Assembly: GCA_019671005.1 (NCBI GenBank)
Contig: CM033714.1
Coordinates: 83,319,909 to 83,383,908, forward strand
Direction: 5' to 3'
Origin: Hibiscus mutabilis
Taxonomy: Eukaryota > Streptophyta > Magnoliopsida > Malvales > Malvaceae
DNA: 64,000 bases
The position numbers were made by a program, and so were the translations under genes. Below are positions 47,868-59,155 of the stretch, in pieces (position 1 is the stretch's first letter; every line of letters begins with the position of its first letter). Below the pieces are notes generated by a model. It was not told the DNA's origin, made no database searches, and saw only the letters and a program-made list of their open reading frames with translations.

Positions 47868-48370
47868 CCTAGTAGGGGTTTTAACGCAATTTCAGAGCGG
47901 TTTTTGAATGTTGGACCGAAAGACAGACACGTAATCGTATAGATAAAAGTTTGTAGTTGATGCTAACATAAAAATTTCGTCCGAAAAACATCCGAAGGCG
48001 ACTTAAAACGTGCCTAAACACCCCTATGATAGGTCTTTTGGTAAGGTTTTTAACGCATGTTTCAGAGCGATTTTTTAATGTTAAACCGAAATGCGGACGC
48101 GTAATCGTATAGGTAACACTTCTAGTTGATGTTAATGTAAAACATTCATCCGAAAAAACATTCGGGGGTGGCGTAAAATAGGCCTAAACATCCCTATGAG
48201 AGGTCTCTTGCTAGGGTTTTCAACGCATATTTTAGAGTGGTTTTTGAATGTTGGACCTAAAGGCGAACACTTAATGGTATAGATAAACACTTGTGGTTAA
48301 TGTTAACGTAAAAAATTCATCCAAAAAAACATCCGGGGCTACGTAAAACGCGCCTAAACACCCATATGTG
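47868..48370 (+). repeat. Three tandem copies of a ~170-bp unit inside the MULE
   Basis: Units start near 47868, 48041 and 48211. Each holds 'ggttttNaacgca', 'agagYggtttttgaatgttgga', a 'gNacacgtaatcgtatag' block, 'taacNtaaaa', 'catccgNaaaaacat' and 'cgcctaaacacccctatg'. They differ from one another by roughly 10-20 percent. No coding frame runs through them. They lie between the PMD and transposase genes, converging on neither. Confidence 0.85.
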
Positions 48371-48837
48371 ACTACATTTCACATAGTAGGCAACAAGTGA
48401 AAAATTAAATATAGTTATAATACTTACCAAATGGAGAGATACAATAATCCTAAAAATGACCTTATGTCATTTACGAAGAGGTAGGCGTTTTACGAAGTCT
48501 TTGTTAACATGCCCCGCCTAAACACGGAAAATAGAGATATACAATGGATGTTGCAGAAAGTTGCTCAACATGGGATATGCCGATGCCACAGATTCTGCAC
48601 AATGGGTGGTTTCGGCTTCTCCATGTAAATAACTATGTGACCATTTACACTATGATCTCCCCCTGCTTGGTTAATATTGTAAGGAAAACTTTTCTCGTGC
48701 AACTATGAGCGAATGGCATGACAACGATCCTAATTTTCAATGCATTTTCAGATACATAAAGTATGAAATTTTGAATTGGAGGTTTTAAACAATCAAACAT
48801 CATGTCACTAGTTATTTATAGTTGGGATTTTAACATA

Positions 48838-48977
48838 AACTCGCTTTACATGTAAATCGAGTTACACCCGTCGTGTCACTGTATATTATAAAAGTTGTGA
48901 GTTTGACATGGCAAGCAAAACTCACCGTCCAAGTAAGACGAGTTAGGCTGAACTCGCCATCTAGACACTACGAGTTT
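48838..48977 (+). repeat. Cluster of AACTCG/CGAGTT quasi-palindromes
   Basis: Three hairpin-like repeats lie at 48838-48862, 48918-48944 and 48951-48977. Each has the AACTC(R/G) and CGAGTT halves around a centre of about 12-15 bp. The same motif occurs at 44333-44359 in the left TIR and at 52292-52320, 52373-52400, 52459-52486 and 52508-52536 in or next to the right TIR. Their place about 250-400 bp before the transposase start suggests a shared control or binding site. Confidence 0.65.
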
Positions 48978-49220
48978 GGCTCATCATATCACTTTCTGCT
49001 CAGAATTGAAATTACACTACATATTTACGTCCAATACAAATGTAATTTATAAGGATTACATTAAGGGAATTCTTCGTATATACATGGCGAGTTCATATAC
49101 TCATTAAGTTTTTACCCGGTAATCTATTTCTCATTTTCCACAACTCTCAAATAAACCCTCAAATTTCAACAATAAATTCCAACCCCAAATTTTCTCAATC
49201 TCATACAAACATCGATTTAA

Positions 49221-52050
49221 AATGGAACCAACACCAATCTAAGCAATCGTATATTACGATGGCAACTATATGGAGAAAATACCGCGAAAAACTTTGAGTC
49301 TAAATTTTTTTTCGATCAAATTCATTCGTTCCGTTCCTTTCGGGGAGCTAGTGAAAAAGATCAAACGGCTAGTACATGTCGAGCGTAAAAGACCACTAAA
49401 GGCTCTTTACTACAAGTTCCAGACATCTTTGTTTCTACTGACATATGGTACAATGAGAATTGACAATAGATATGATGTTGAAGCAATGGTCGACACGCAT
49501 ACGGGGTACGGAGAAGAAATTTGCTACTTGTATACAGATTTTAGTGGAGAGGTAGAAGGTGAAAATGAAAACTGAGTCACAAATCATGCGACAATATATG
49601 ATTTCAAATATCTGATGGGGGATTACAATCTTGGCGTTCTTGCTTATACTCATGCGTTTCATGATGAACTTGCATGTTCAACAGCACGAAACTCGTACTC
49701 TAACTTCTTCGACCTAAACGTCGAATAAGCATCAAATTAGCATTCTACTTTTAACCCAACATTGACGGGCATCAACCAATACTTGGTGGATCAAGTTTTT
49801 CTAGGAGTCGACACTCTTGCATTGCATTCATTCGATCTAAACGAGCCAAACTACGATTTTCCTAATTTTTTCCTCAGGTCTACAACTACGACTTCTGCAC
49901 TTTCCCATGCATCCACGGATGGTGATAAAGGCTACACATCCCCAGAAGAACCGATTCAAGAGCGCAACCCCGATGGTGCTGAGGTTGGGTCGTTCGTGGA
50001 GCCTAAAGATATTACTGCTGATTCTGCCTCTGAAAGTGACACTAATAATGATGATGACGCCCCAAGAAACTTCAATGAAAATCAATTGGGACATGTTGCA
50101 AGCAATAGTGCCCTAACACCATACGAGCCTCCGTCACACATACATGTCATCAACTTGGCAGCAATGGACGGGCAAAAGTTCCCTGATGTGGGTTTTGACG
50201 GTTCTTAGTTTGTAATAAAAAATATGACTTGTGGGAAGGGATGTAGTTCAGAACGAGCGATAAGGCAAAAGCTACTGTTAAAAATTACAACATACGTTAC
50301 GGTGTGCACTCCAAGGTGCAGTACGCGACATCAAAAAAATATGTATGTGAATGTACACAGAAATCGGAACAATGATGCAACTAGAAGGTGCGGATCTTCC
50401 AAATCTGGAATCCAATATCATCGCCAGGAGCGTCCAAAAAATTGTCCATGCAAGCCCCAAAATCACTGTTTATGCGCTGCAGGCGCATGCTAATACAATA
50501 TACGATTACACGCCATCGTACAAAAAGTGTTTTAGGGGAAGGACTAAGGAAATCACGAATTTGTATGGGGAATATGATGTTTCTTACAATGAGCTCCCAA
50601 CTTGGATAAACATCATGAAGAAATACAACCCCGAAACGATCGCAGATTTGGAAACCGAGCCATACTACAAGAACGATCGCGTGGTTCCTGATGTTTTCCA
50701 ATTCAAACGACCTTTTTGGACATTTTCGCAATGTATAAATGCGTATAAGAACTACAAGCCCATCGCTCAAATCGATGGCACATTCTTGTATGAAAGATAC
50801 AAGAAAGTTTTGGTATTAGTTGTTGTTCAAGATGATAATCGCAAGACAATCCCCATAGCGTTCGCACTCGTGCCCAGAAAAAATACTAAATCTTGTATGT
50901 TTTTCCTCAAGAACCTACGTCATTACATTATAAAAAAAGATCGAGTTTTCTTAATCTCAAATCGAGGAGATGAGATCAAGTCAATTATTGAATCATTGGG
51001 TAGAAAGTTTTAATCTCCAAACATTAAGCATCATTACTGCATATGCCATATTGTCGTAAACTACCATGGCAAGTATAAGAAGGACGATGAACGCAGGCTC
51101 ATTATACGCATAGGTATGTTTTAAGATTTATTGTATTTATCACTACTTTCCCTATATCTTATTTGTACACTCTGCCGTGTCTCAGGGTACGAACTAGTTC
51201 AACAAAAATTTGAAAAAATGCTTGGAGAGTTGCGGGGGAAAAATGATTTGGGCTATAAGTACGTTGCAAAAGTTCTTAAAGAAAAATGCACCAACGCATA
51301 CGATGGGGATTTCAGATATGCCATATGACAACCAACTTGGTCGAGGCAGTCAATTTTTCTTTGAAGAGGGTTCAAAATTTGCTAGTGACCGCCATCGTGA
51401 AAGCTATGTACTTTCATTTGGGCAAGCTGTTCACAACCTTGGGCAAAAAAACTGTCGATATGCTACAAAAGCGCCTCACATTCCACCCGAGAGTACGAGA
51501 CAAAATTCAAAAAACCATTCTTAAATCGAACGGGTTACATATGCTTCTGATTTCGCGTAATGACGACGCTTTCCGTGTCTCGAAGATACCACGACCAATG
51601 TAGGGTTTTAACCCAACATCGTACAAGGTGGATCTCTGAAACAAGTTGTGCGACTGTGGCAAATTCCAAGCACTAAAGACTACGTACAAGCATGTTATCG
51701 TTGCATGCTCTGCTGCCAGGATCGATTACAAAGAATACGTGGATCCTGTATATTGGCTTCATTCAGTATTTAAGGTCTACGAATTGGAATTCCCATCAAT
51801 CGGCAGTGAAACCGAATGGAATATTGTGCAGACATGGACTATAATTTTACCTGGCCCAACTCTGCGAAAGGGAAAAAGCAGGACGTCCCAGATCCACAAG
51901 GATTCAGAATGAAATGGATGACATGCATCACCACGAGCGCAAACCTACCGAACAACCTAGACTCTGCGATAAATGTAGACTTCCAGGTTATAGAATGCCA
52001 AAGTGTCCATCTCGAAAATAAATATGTTGTTTTATTTTTATTAAGTAGCT
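49221..52050 (+). pseudogene. MULE transposase gene, broken
   Basis: Pieces in order: an N-terminal domain from about 49221 (VYYDGNY..., then 49270-49575), an acidic linker (49762-50208), a MuDR-type DNA-binding part near 50285-50345 (VKNYNIRYGVH in one frame, with CxC-type residues), the MULE catalytic domain in 50351-51013 (FWTFSQCINAYKNYKPIAQIDGTFLYERYKKVLVL, with the first Asp) and a SWIM zinc finger at about 51646-51712 (CDCGKFQALK...HVIVAC). A zinc-knuckle-like CDKCRLPGY follows near 51965. The second expected Asp (ISDR) reads ISNR, and frames change at about 49240, 50210, 51015, 51330 and 51600. It is dead by sequence. It would have catalysed cut-and-paste transposition in the nucleus. 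Confidence 0.88.
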
Positions 52051-52349
52051 ATATTTTAACATAAATATTAGTATGAAACTTCACTGGAATTCATTTCGAT
52101 CTAACTTTTCACTACTGCATAGTTCACCTAAAGGGTTACAATTTTAAAATAAAAGAATTCATCTCAACTTCCACATTTTATTTAAAACATTCTACAAACT
52201 ATTAGTTATACTACTTGTACATTCAAACAGAATTACAAAATGTTAGATAGTTTACAACTTAATCGAACATTTTTTCTAATAATAACCAAGCCAAACTCGA
52301 CGTGTATACACGATGAGTTTAATCATTTTAAACAGCGTTATTTTTGGAC

Positions 52350-52626
52350 TCAAAATGGTCGTTAAGGCATAAGGAACTCGTCGTGTCCCTACGGCGAGTT
52401 CGGTTTAGGATTAGGTTAATCTCATGATTGATGGTTAAATCGGATATTAAAAAAATTGAAACTCACCATCAGTGTATGGCGAGTTTGAATAAAAAAAATA
52501 TAATTTTGAAACTCGCTGCCTCATCACGACGAGTTTATTGTAAGGGTCTTACTTTTGAGAATTTAGGATTTCGAATGTTGCTTTGGTCATAATAGGATCC
52601 AAAAATCATATGCATGACCTTACCCC
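52350..52626 (-). repeat. Right terminal inverted repeat of the MULE
   Basis: Inverted copy of 44130-44385. It holds three quasi-palindromes of the form AACTC..CGAGTT (52373-52400, 52459-52486, 52508-52536), each about 27 bp. These may be binding sites for the transposase; that is inference. Confidence 0.9.
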
Positions 52627-52759
52627 ACCATCTGAGCGGTTGCAACCATGCAAAAAATTCGACCTTATAATCATAAAATTTAGGTAGATCTAAGGTGAAT
52701 GCATCATTTACTCCTAGTTTTCTTTAAGTCAAAATCCTAATTTTTTTAAATAGTCGCCG

Positions 52760-53331
52760 CCTGCTGTTTTTTTTTTTAATTTTTGAGTTAATCGGCTATT
52801 GACAATTATTGAGATGTTAATTGTCGATCACCGGTATTCGTTATTTCTCTTATTTTTATTTGTTATGTTTTTTAATTTTTAATTTTTAAGAATCTCCACT
52901 CTTGTGGCATGCTTTTCCTCTGCCTTCTTTGCTTTTGTAATTTCATTTCATCTGTTGTTTTTACATGATTTTAGAATACCTTAGTAGTCATTTAGAGCTC
53001 CCACGGATGTCTTCATGATGGTAGTTTTCGATTACGTTTTTGTTGATGTTCATAGAAAGATAGATTCCCATTTGATTGATGGTTATTTGCCGATGTAATT
53101 AGTCCTGGGTAGCGGAGCAATCTGCCTGATAGTTTTGTTCGCTCACCACTCATTTTTCATCCCATAATGCATCTCGTTTGGACAGAGACAAGGAGATTCA
53201 AGAAGGCTTCTGAATTTTGACATGATATTTTGTTGGACTATTCCCCATTACTCTCTATTCTGGATGTATTGTATTTGTAATATCTTCTATAATTTTTTTA
53301 ATAAAATTCAGTTGTCATTGTCAAAAAAAAG
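52760..53331 (+). mobile_element. Probable 3' end of a LINE with poly(A)
   Basis: A gene-like, less AT-rich stretch ends in 'tttaataaaattcagttgtc' and a run of eight A at 53323-53330. This is the same arrangement as the 3' end of the LINE at 13250-13295 (tttaataaac...ttcagtcaaaaaaa). No coding part is left, so it would be strongly 5'-truncated. No target duplication could be matched, and the left end is a guess. Confidence 0.5.
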
Positions 53332-53332
53332 G

Positions 53333-53670
53333 TAAATTTACAGTGCGACATAGTCGCCGTACGACCTCGGCACGACACCAACTGAAAATGTTATAAAATA
53401 CGAAACTAAAAATGTTATACTTTTTATAACATTTTAGGTTGTTGTCTCGCGACAATATCGATATTTAGAGACAAGTTTCGATACTTACAAAAATCTAAAA
53501 TGTTATTAGAAGCGATGAGTACCGATACTTGAAGCTAAGTTTTGAAACTTAACCACCAACCTAAAGTGTTATCAGAAAGTGTAACATTTTCAATTTCATT
53601 TTCGTGTATTGTAACATTATCGGTTGATGTCGTACAATAGTCGCACCGCACCATGCATTACGTTAGACAA
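53333..53670. mobile_element. Small MITE-like inverted repeat
   Basis: The left part (acagtgcgacatagtcgccgtacgac, then caactgaaaatgttat) and the right part read on the other strand (tggtgcggtgcgactattg, tacgacatcaaccgataatgttac) are diverged inverted copies of about 60 bp. The centre repeats 'taacattttaggttg' forms. Ends are approximate. Confidence 0.5.
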
Positions 53671-53754
53671 GCCCTAAAATTTAGCTCCATTCAATTAACT
53701 ATGATTATGGTCTATTAGTCGTACCATTTAATTGAAACAATTGATTAATAGTTA

Positions 53755-54170
53755 GGTTCGTTAACCCATCGTTTTTAAATTAAAGAAATATATAAAGAAA
53801 ACTCTAAAATGTAAAAAAAATTGATACATAAGCTTGTTAGATTTAATTTACATAAGTTTTTTAGATTTAAAGTTTAGAGTTTAAGTTTAGGGGTTAAAAT
53901 ATAAGATTCAGGGTTAGAGTTTAAACTTTAGTAATTTAGAATTTAGATTTTAAATAATAGTTGTGTAATATTTTTTTACACAATTTGTGTAACAAAATTT
54001 AACTCCAAATTTAAATTAAATTAGACTATTGTCTCCATAATAAGTCTCTACAGTATTCGATTCAGATTAATACGATAGTCGACATAATCAAATCTGAAAC
54101 AGTAAATGCATAAATTCAATTGAACGTGGGGTAGCAAAGACCAGAAGAGATTAATCCCATATCTTCATAA
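53755..54170. repeat. Stray copy of beta-glucosidase 3' flank
   Basis: taacccatcg...aaattaaagaaatatat at 53763-53803 matches 25653-25690, and gtggggtagcaaagaccag...agaga at about 54125-54166 matches 25772-25812, in the same order. The distance between them is longer here because an ACACAA-type repeat unit (about 53810-54010) is inserted. No beta-glucosidase exon accompanies it. Confidence 0.7.
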
Positions 54171-54596
54171 ACATTTCATGAAGAACTTATTTGATTGTCA
54201 CCCAATTCGACATCAGACAATTTATTATATAAACATTAACTTTATATATAGATATGCATGATTGGTATTTTAATGATCAATTTTGAACTTAAATATTATA
54301 ATTCAACTGGCGGTATATATATGATGTTTCGAATATTAAAATTAATTAATTTAAATATTTTAATAAATTATCGGTATATATTATATTGATTGATTAATCT
54401 GGATTAAATATTACGAAGAATTTTTAATTTTGTTTGAGCAATCTAAAATCCTTGAAAGACAGAGTGACTAAGGCTTCAGAAACATTCTTAATTTAATAGT
54501 ACTCGTACCCATTCCAACGATCTAAAGCCGTATGATTTGCTCCATCGCATATTTGATAGACAATATTTGTGGGCACTGAGTTACTAGCAAAAGAGC
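54171..54596. other. AT-rich DNA, related to 60680-61080
   Basis: No gene. 54190-54370 (caattcgacatcag..., tatatgatgtttcgaatatt, aattatcggtat) is a diverged relative of 60690-61080, in the same order. Confidence 0.5.
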
Positions 54597-54898
54597 TGAT
54601 GCAGAGCTAGACGAAGATGCCTCCACAAGGGGATAGTTATATTCACTATCATTAGTAATTATTTAAAAAAAAATCTTTAAAAGTTTCCGAATGCATATTT
54701 ACGTTTCCAGATACTGATATACATTGAAATTTGTTCAACTATAAATACAATCTAATTCGTTCGTGCAATCAACCCTATAATATGCATTGTGTTCCATTGT
54801 CGGTCTCACGTGAGGTGACATACAAATTTCGGAAAATAGTATATAATTAGAATCAATAATTCATATTATGAAGTCGTTGAAGCATGAAGTGGAGGTGG

Positions 54899-56566
54899 TT
54901 AGTATTGCGACACAATGGCAGCGTCTTTATCTCCACGACCGCTGACATTGACGACAACCTTAGTCCCATGGGGCAGAGTAGGACATAGTTTCTCTAGGAA
55001 AGCCAATGCATGAGAGGCCTCTAACGCCGGAAATATGCCTTCCAATTCGCACAGCCGTCGGTATGCTGCAAATTTTCATTTCATGTTAATTACTGCTATC
55101 TTTGAATTTTAAAGGAGGAGGAAAAAGAACTTGTGGTAGCTAAGCTTACCGTCGACAGCTTCTTTGTCTGTCGCAGTATGAAACTCGGCTCGACCTGTTT
55201 CTTTTAGAAAGCTCACCTCCGGTCCAACCCCTGGGTACTCTAGCCTGCAATTGTCGTTTGCTTCGGTTATTTTCAGACCAAACATTATAAACATGGTGTC
55301 TTTGATTCTAAAAATAAAGCATGAAAGTAAAGGACGAGGTACGTACCCTACACCAATGGAATGGGGACCCAGAATTTGTCCTTCCTCGTCTTGTAACAGA
55401 TAACTCATTGCTCCATGGTACACGCCCACATCTCCCCTTGCTAAAGTTGCAGCATGTTTCCCACTATCTAGCCCAAACCCAGCAGCCTCGACGCCTATCA
55501 TCCTTACATCTTCGTCCTTTATGAACTCGTGGAATAAACCCAAAGCGTTGGATCCACTCCCTATACAAGCGACCAGTATGTCTGGTTTTCCACCCCATTT
55601 CTCCATGGCCTGCCGTCTCGTTTCCTTTCCGATGACGGATTGAAATTCGCGTACCATGCTCGGACATGGATGAGGCCCCACTGCTGTTCCCGTCAGATAA
55701 TAGCTCGTTTCAAGTTCCCCCACCCACGCCCTTATGGCTTCTGAGCTTGCATCTTTGAATGTTCCATCAACTGATTCGACCTCAGCACCGAGGAGCTTCA
55801 TCAATAGAACATTGGAGGCCTGTTTTTCCATATCCGTGGCTCCCATGAAGATGGTACAGTCTAGATTAAGCTTTGCACATGAGGCGGCTGTTGCAACTCC
55901 ATGCTGGCCAGCTCCGGTGGCGGCTACAATGCTTTTCCGGCCCATCCTTTTGGCAATCATTGCCTGCGCTATGGCGTTGTTTATTTTGTGAGCACCGCCA
56001 TGGTTGAGATCCTCTCTCTTTAGATAAATCTCCGGTCCTTCGCCTCGGCTGTTCTTGTAGTGATTTGTCAACCGCTGAGCAAAGTATAAAGGCGTCTCTC
56101 TTCCGACGTAGTCCCTTAATGCTGTTGCCAGCTCCTCCTGCAACAAACATGCATGATCGGATGATCCATCAGTTTTAAAACATACTAAATCAGATTCAGA
56201 GAGACTGGGATTCAATATCAAACATAAACTAACCTGAAACTCAGAATCATGCAAAACCGGGTTGAACTCTGCTTCAAGTTTTCCTAAACAAGTGATGAGT
56301 GTCTCTGGCACATACTTTCCCCCAAACTTGCCGAATTTCCCTGTAATGGTTTTAAGAATCTCTTTCTTACCAACTGTTTTAACTGATGACTTGACCGTTG
56401 ACAAGGGGTTGTTTATGATCAAAGCGGAGGAATCAGGCCGTGTTTGAGGAATCACCGGCAGGGGAACAACCGAAGCAGCGGCTGTTTTGGTGTCAACAGT
56501 GGGATGTCTAGTGGAACTCGAAATTATTTGATGGCTGAAGGAAAGAGCACTGCTACCGAAAGCCAT
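54899..56566 (-). CDS. TSB: Tryptophan synthase beta chain, plastid
   Basis: Four exons: 56566-56234, 56137-55347, 55244-55150, 55065-54899; total 1,386 nt, 461 residues, all GT-AG introns. Residues 1 to about 65 look like a chloroplast transit peptide (rich in Ser/Thr, few acids). The mature part starts GKFGKFGGKYVPETL. HKINN holds the PLP lysine (Lys162), followed by ATGAGQHGVA, GSGSNALG (phosphate loop), GPHSIGVGLEYPGVGPE and the C-terminal NVSGRGDKD. The enzyme condenses indole with serine to tryptophan in the stroma, with the alpha subunit. No break is seen and length is normal. All three introns are short (96, 102, 84 nt) and multiples of three; the first two have no stop, so an intron-containing frame stays open. 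A partial copy of its 3' end lies at 42088-43735. Confidence 0.95.
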
Positions 56567-56644
56567 TATCTATGTAATTTCTAGAAGGTTTGTGCTACAA
56601 ATAGGGATGATTTTGTGGTGTAAAGAATTAATGGAGTGGTGGGT

Positions 56645-56651
56645 ATTTATA
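56645..56651 (-). promoter_or_regulatory. TATA box of the tryptophan synthase gene
   Basis: TATAAAT on the minus strand (ctataaataccc), about 80 bp upstream of ATG 56566. The spacing is usual for a plant promoter with a short leader. Confidence 0.6.
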
Positions 56652-58097
56652 GATTCCAAATGAAAGCCGCCGATGACCACACGGATATAGCTTGTGTACG
56701 TGAATGCGACAATAGCCACATACGTTGTCAAAAAGTGTAAAAGAGTCAAACATAATATGGGTTAATTGCACTACTTGTCCCTAACTAACCTTCATTTTAA
56801 ATTGGTCAAAAACCTTTGAACTTTATGAAGTTACTATGATTCTAAGATGGTCTTCAATTTTTTAACGTTCCGGTTTAATTGGCAAAATGTAACCCTCGTG
56901 TTATAATTTTATTCTTAAATTATCAATATATGTTATTCATATTTCATGTTATTAGTACCATTATAAAAATTGTTAAATATTATTTATATGTATTATGTAA
57001 TAATATAATGTAAACGTTCAAAAGTTTGCAAGATAAATTTAAAAGGAGATTCATAGTTTGAGTATGCAACTAAAATGCTCAAAAATTTGAAGACTAATTT
57101 AAAATGAAAGTCCTAATTTAAAGATGTGAAATTAATATATTCAAAAATCTAAAATTTTTGATATGTGATATAATTAACTCAAATAATATGTTTCAACAAT
57201 TAAATTTAGGGATGCAGTTTATTTCTTTTAAGCAGATAAAGTTTTATTCGCCCCCAAAATTTAATATTTTTTCGGAGTTTTTTCAGGTTAATTCTTAAAT
57301 TTATTTATTTTCTCTGCGAAAGTCTTGGAATGTTTTTTTATATATTTTATTGGTTAAAAGTAAAAAAAAAATGAATATTAAAAAATAAAAGTTATATTAA
57401 ATTTAGAAGGTGAAATTGGAGATAACAACAGAACAACATAAATTTACGATTAACCTGTAAAGTGTATTGAAGTTCTTTGTAGTCTTTAGTTTTGTAAAAG
57501 TAAAAACTTTCAAGTTTAATATTACCAGCAAACATTAATAATATTTTGAATATACACCTAATATATTATAACACTATAACAATTTATATATTTTAGATAA
57601 TATTATATTTATATTTTGAACATTTTTAATAACTTACCTTTTTCTTAAATTAGTCTTCCTCACCCAGAACTTCCCTTCTATGTTTTATGAACCTAGCCTA
57701 TAAATATGACAATTTGTCTTAAAATAATAATATTCAAATAAAAAGCTCCACTGAAAATATAAAAGAAAGGTTATCTAAATGAACCGACGAATTTCAAGAA
57801 CCCACCAAATATTTTATCACAATTTCTTTATAGATATATATTTGAAGGATGTAAATTCACGTGGTTGAAATGGCCTCCTTAGGGACACGAGCTCATAACT
57901 TTAGCATATCCCTATTTTTTTATTAAAAAAAAACAAAAAGCCTCCTTGATAGTTTTTTTTTTCTTTGACATAAGCCTCCTTAATAGTTATAGCATGTTTT
58001 TTATTTTTCCTTTTTAAATTTATAAAACCTCGACTTCGTAAATTCACTTTCGCTGCACTAACGTTGTCGATGTCAATCTGATCAATCCAAGCGTCAT
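56652..58097. other. AT-rich intergenic DNA
   Basis: No gene recognised. The sequence from about 56759 (gggttaattgcactacttgtccc) looks like the end of a small DNA transposon, but no matching inverted end was found. Confidence 0.45.
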
Positions 58098-58106
58098 TAA
58101 AGGAAA

Positions 58107-59146
58107 GGATAAACTATATCGGTTATTATTGTACTTTTAAGTGTTGTATCGCTTATATTACTAAATTTTAAATTTATAAAATTATAGAAAGTTTTTATTT
58201 TTTTAATTATATTATCATACTGTTAAAATTCAAACAGCATGATGATATAGGTAAAATGATATTATTTTGGTGTTGCTATTAATGTAAAAAACAATGCTGT
58301 TTTAGTTATTGTACTTTAAAGGAATATCAATTTTGTCACTAAACCTCAAAATAATTTATTATAAACATTAAACATTTTGGCCACTATTGTCACTCAAATG
58401 TCGCTCGTCATTGGTCACCATTCTCAACAAGATTTTACATTAGAACGTGTGTTTCACTCTTCTTTCTTCTCATCAAATTGGGTTTTTCACAAAATTCACT
58501 CAAAATTAATGAAATTAAAAAATCATCATTTTTAGGGTTTGTGGGCTTTCTCAAATTTGAGGGATTTGGGTGTTTGTTTGGAAATCCAAACGATGAGAAG
58601 CGTTCTTTTGAAAAGATGAACAACATATTTCAAAATTAGCCTCATTGGGCGGTCGCTGGAGGAGATCAGAATATTTGCAAATTGGAACTTTTGATAGGTT
58701 TTCGTCAATTTTGAGTGAGTTTCATGAAAAATCAATCCAATGAGGTGAAAAAGGAGGGAAATATGAACGTTTTGGGCATCAAAATGACTAGTGAAAGATG
58801 ACTAGTGACGGGCGACGATTGGCCGACATCAGTGGCTAGAATGTTCAGTAGTAAAAATAATATATTTTTTAAAGTTTAGCGGTAAGTTCAATACACCTGT
58901 AAAGTCCAATGTCTACAACACATCGCTTTAGGCATCAAAAATAGTCACTCCAAAATGACGTCGTTTTGGTTCAGCATTCATATTGACAACTGTCATCCAT
59001 ATCATCACATCATTATCGAGTTAACGACCAAGTGGCATAATTGAAGCCAAAAATGAAAGTTCAGTGCTATAATTGAACAAAATTAAAGTTTATTGGTATA
59101 AACGATACAACACCTAAAGTTTGGTGGCATTCAGAGTAGTTTACCC
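58107..59146. mobile_element. Non-autonomous Mutator-like element, about 1.04 kb
   Basis: Ends GGATAAACTA... and, from the right, GGGTAAACTA... are diverged inverted repeats of about 65 bp that share 'ttaggtgttgtatcgNttata'. A second inverted match inside (atgatataggtaaaatgat... against ...atgatatggatgacag) extends the arms. Flanks taaaggaaa (58098-58106) and tataagaaa (59147-59155) agree in 7 of 9 positions, a possible worn 9-bp duplication. The centre has overlapping minus-strand frames (58435-58735) without known motifs. Confidence 0.65.
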
Positions 59147-59155
59147 TATAAGAAA

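Larger units (their letters stand above)
44130..52626. mobile_element. 8.5-kb Mutator-like element with PMD gene and transposase
   Basis: Long terminal inverted repeats (44130-44385 and 52350-52626) begin TGGGTAAGGTCAT / GGGGTAAGGTCAT and stay similar for about 260 bp, ending near 'ccttatgccttaacgac'. A 9-bp target duplication with one mismatch flanks the element (accatatga 44121-44129; accatctga 52627-52635). A related sequence without the insertion exists at 60151-60225 in this window and confirms the limits. Inside, left to right, are a plant mobile domain gene, a 170-bp tandem array, a hairpin-rich region and a MULE transposase gene. Both genes are broken, so the element is not autonomous now. 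A 653-bp hAT element sits in the PMD gene. MULEs carrying PMD genes are known in flowering plants. Confidence 0.92.

Noticed and set aside
47868..48370. CRISPR-like regular repeat
   Set aside because: The whole 170-bp period is repeated, with no unique spacers; it is an ordinary tandem array.
55245..55346. Extra coding segment in tryptophan synthase (YVPRPLLSC...)
   Set aside because: It has GT-AG ends and interrupts the conserved GVGLEYPGVGPE; it is an intron that happens to lack stops.
56759..57230. Possible DNA transposon starting gggttaattgcactac
   Set aside because: No matching inverted right end or target duplication was found.
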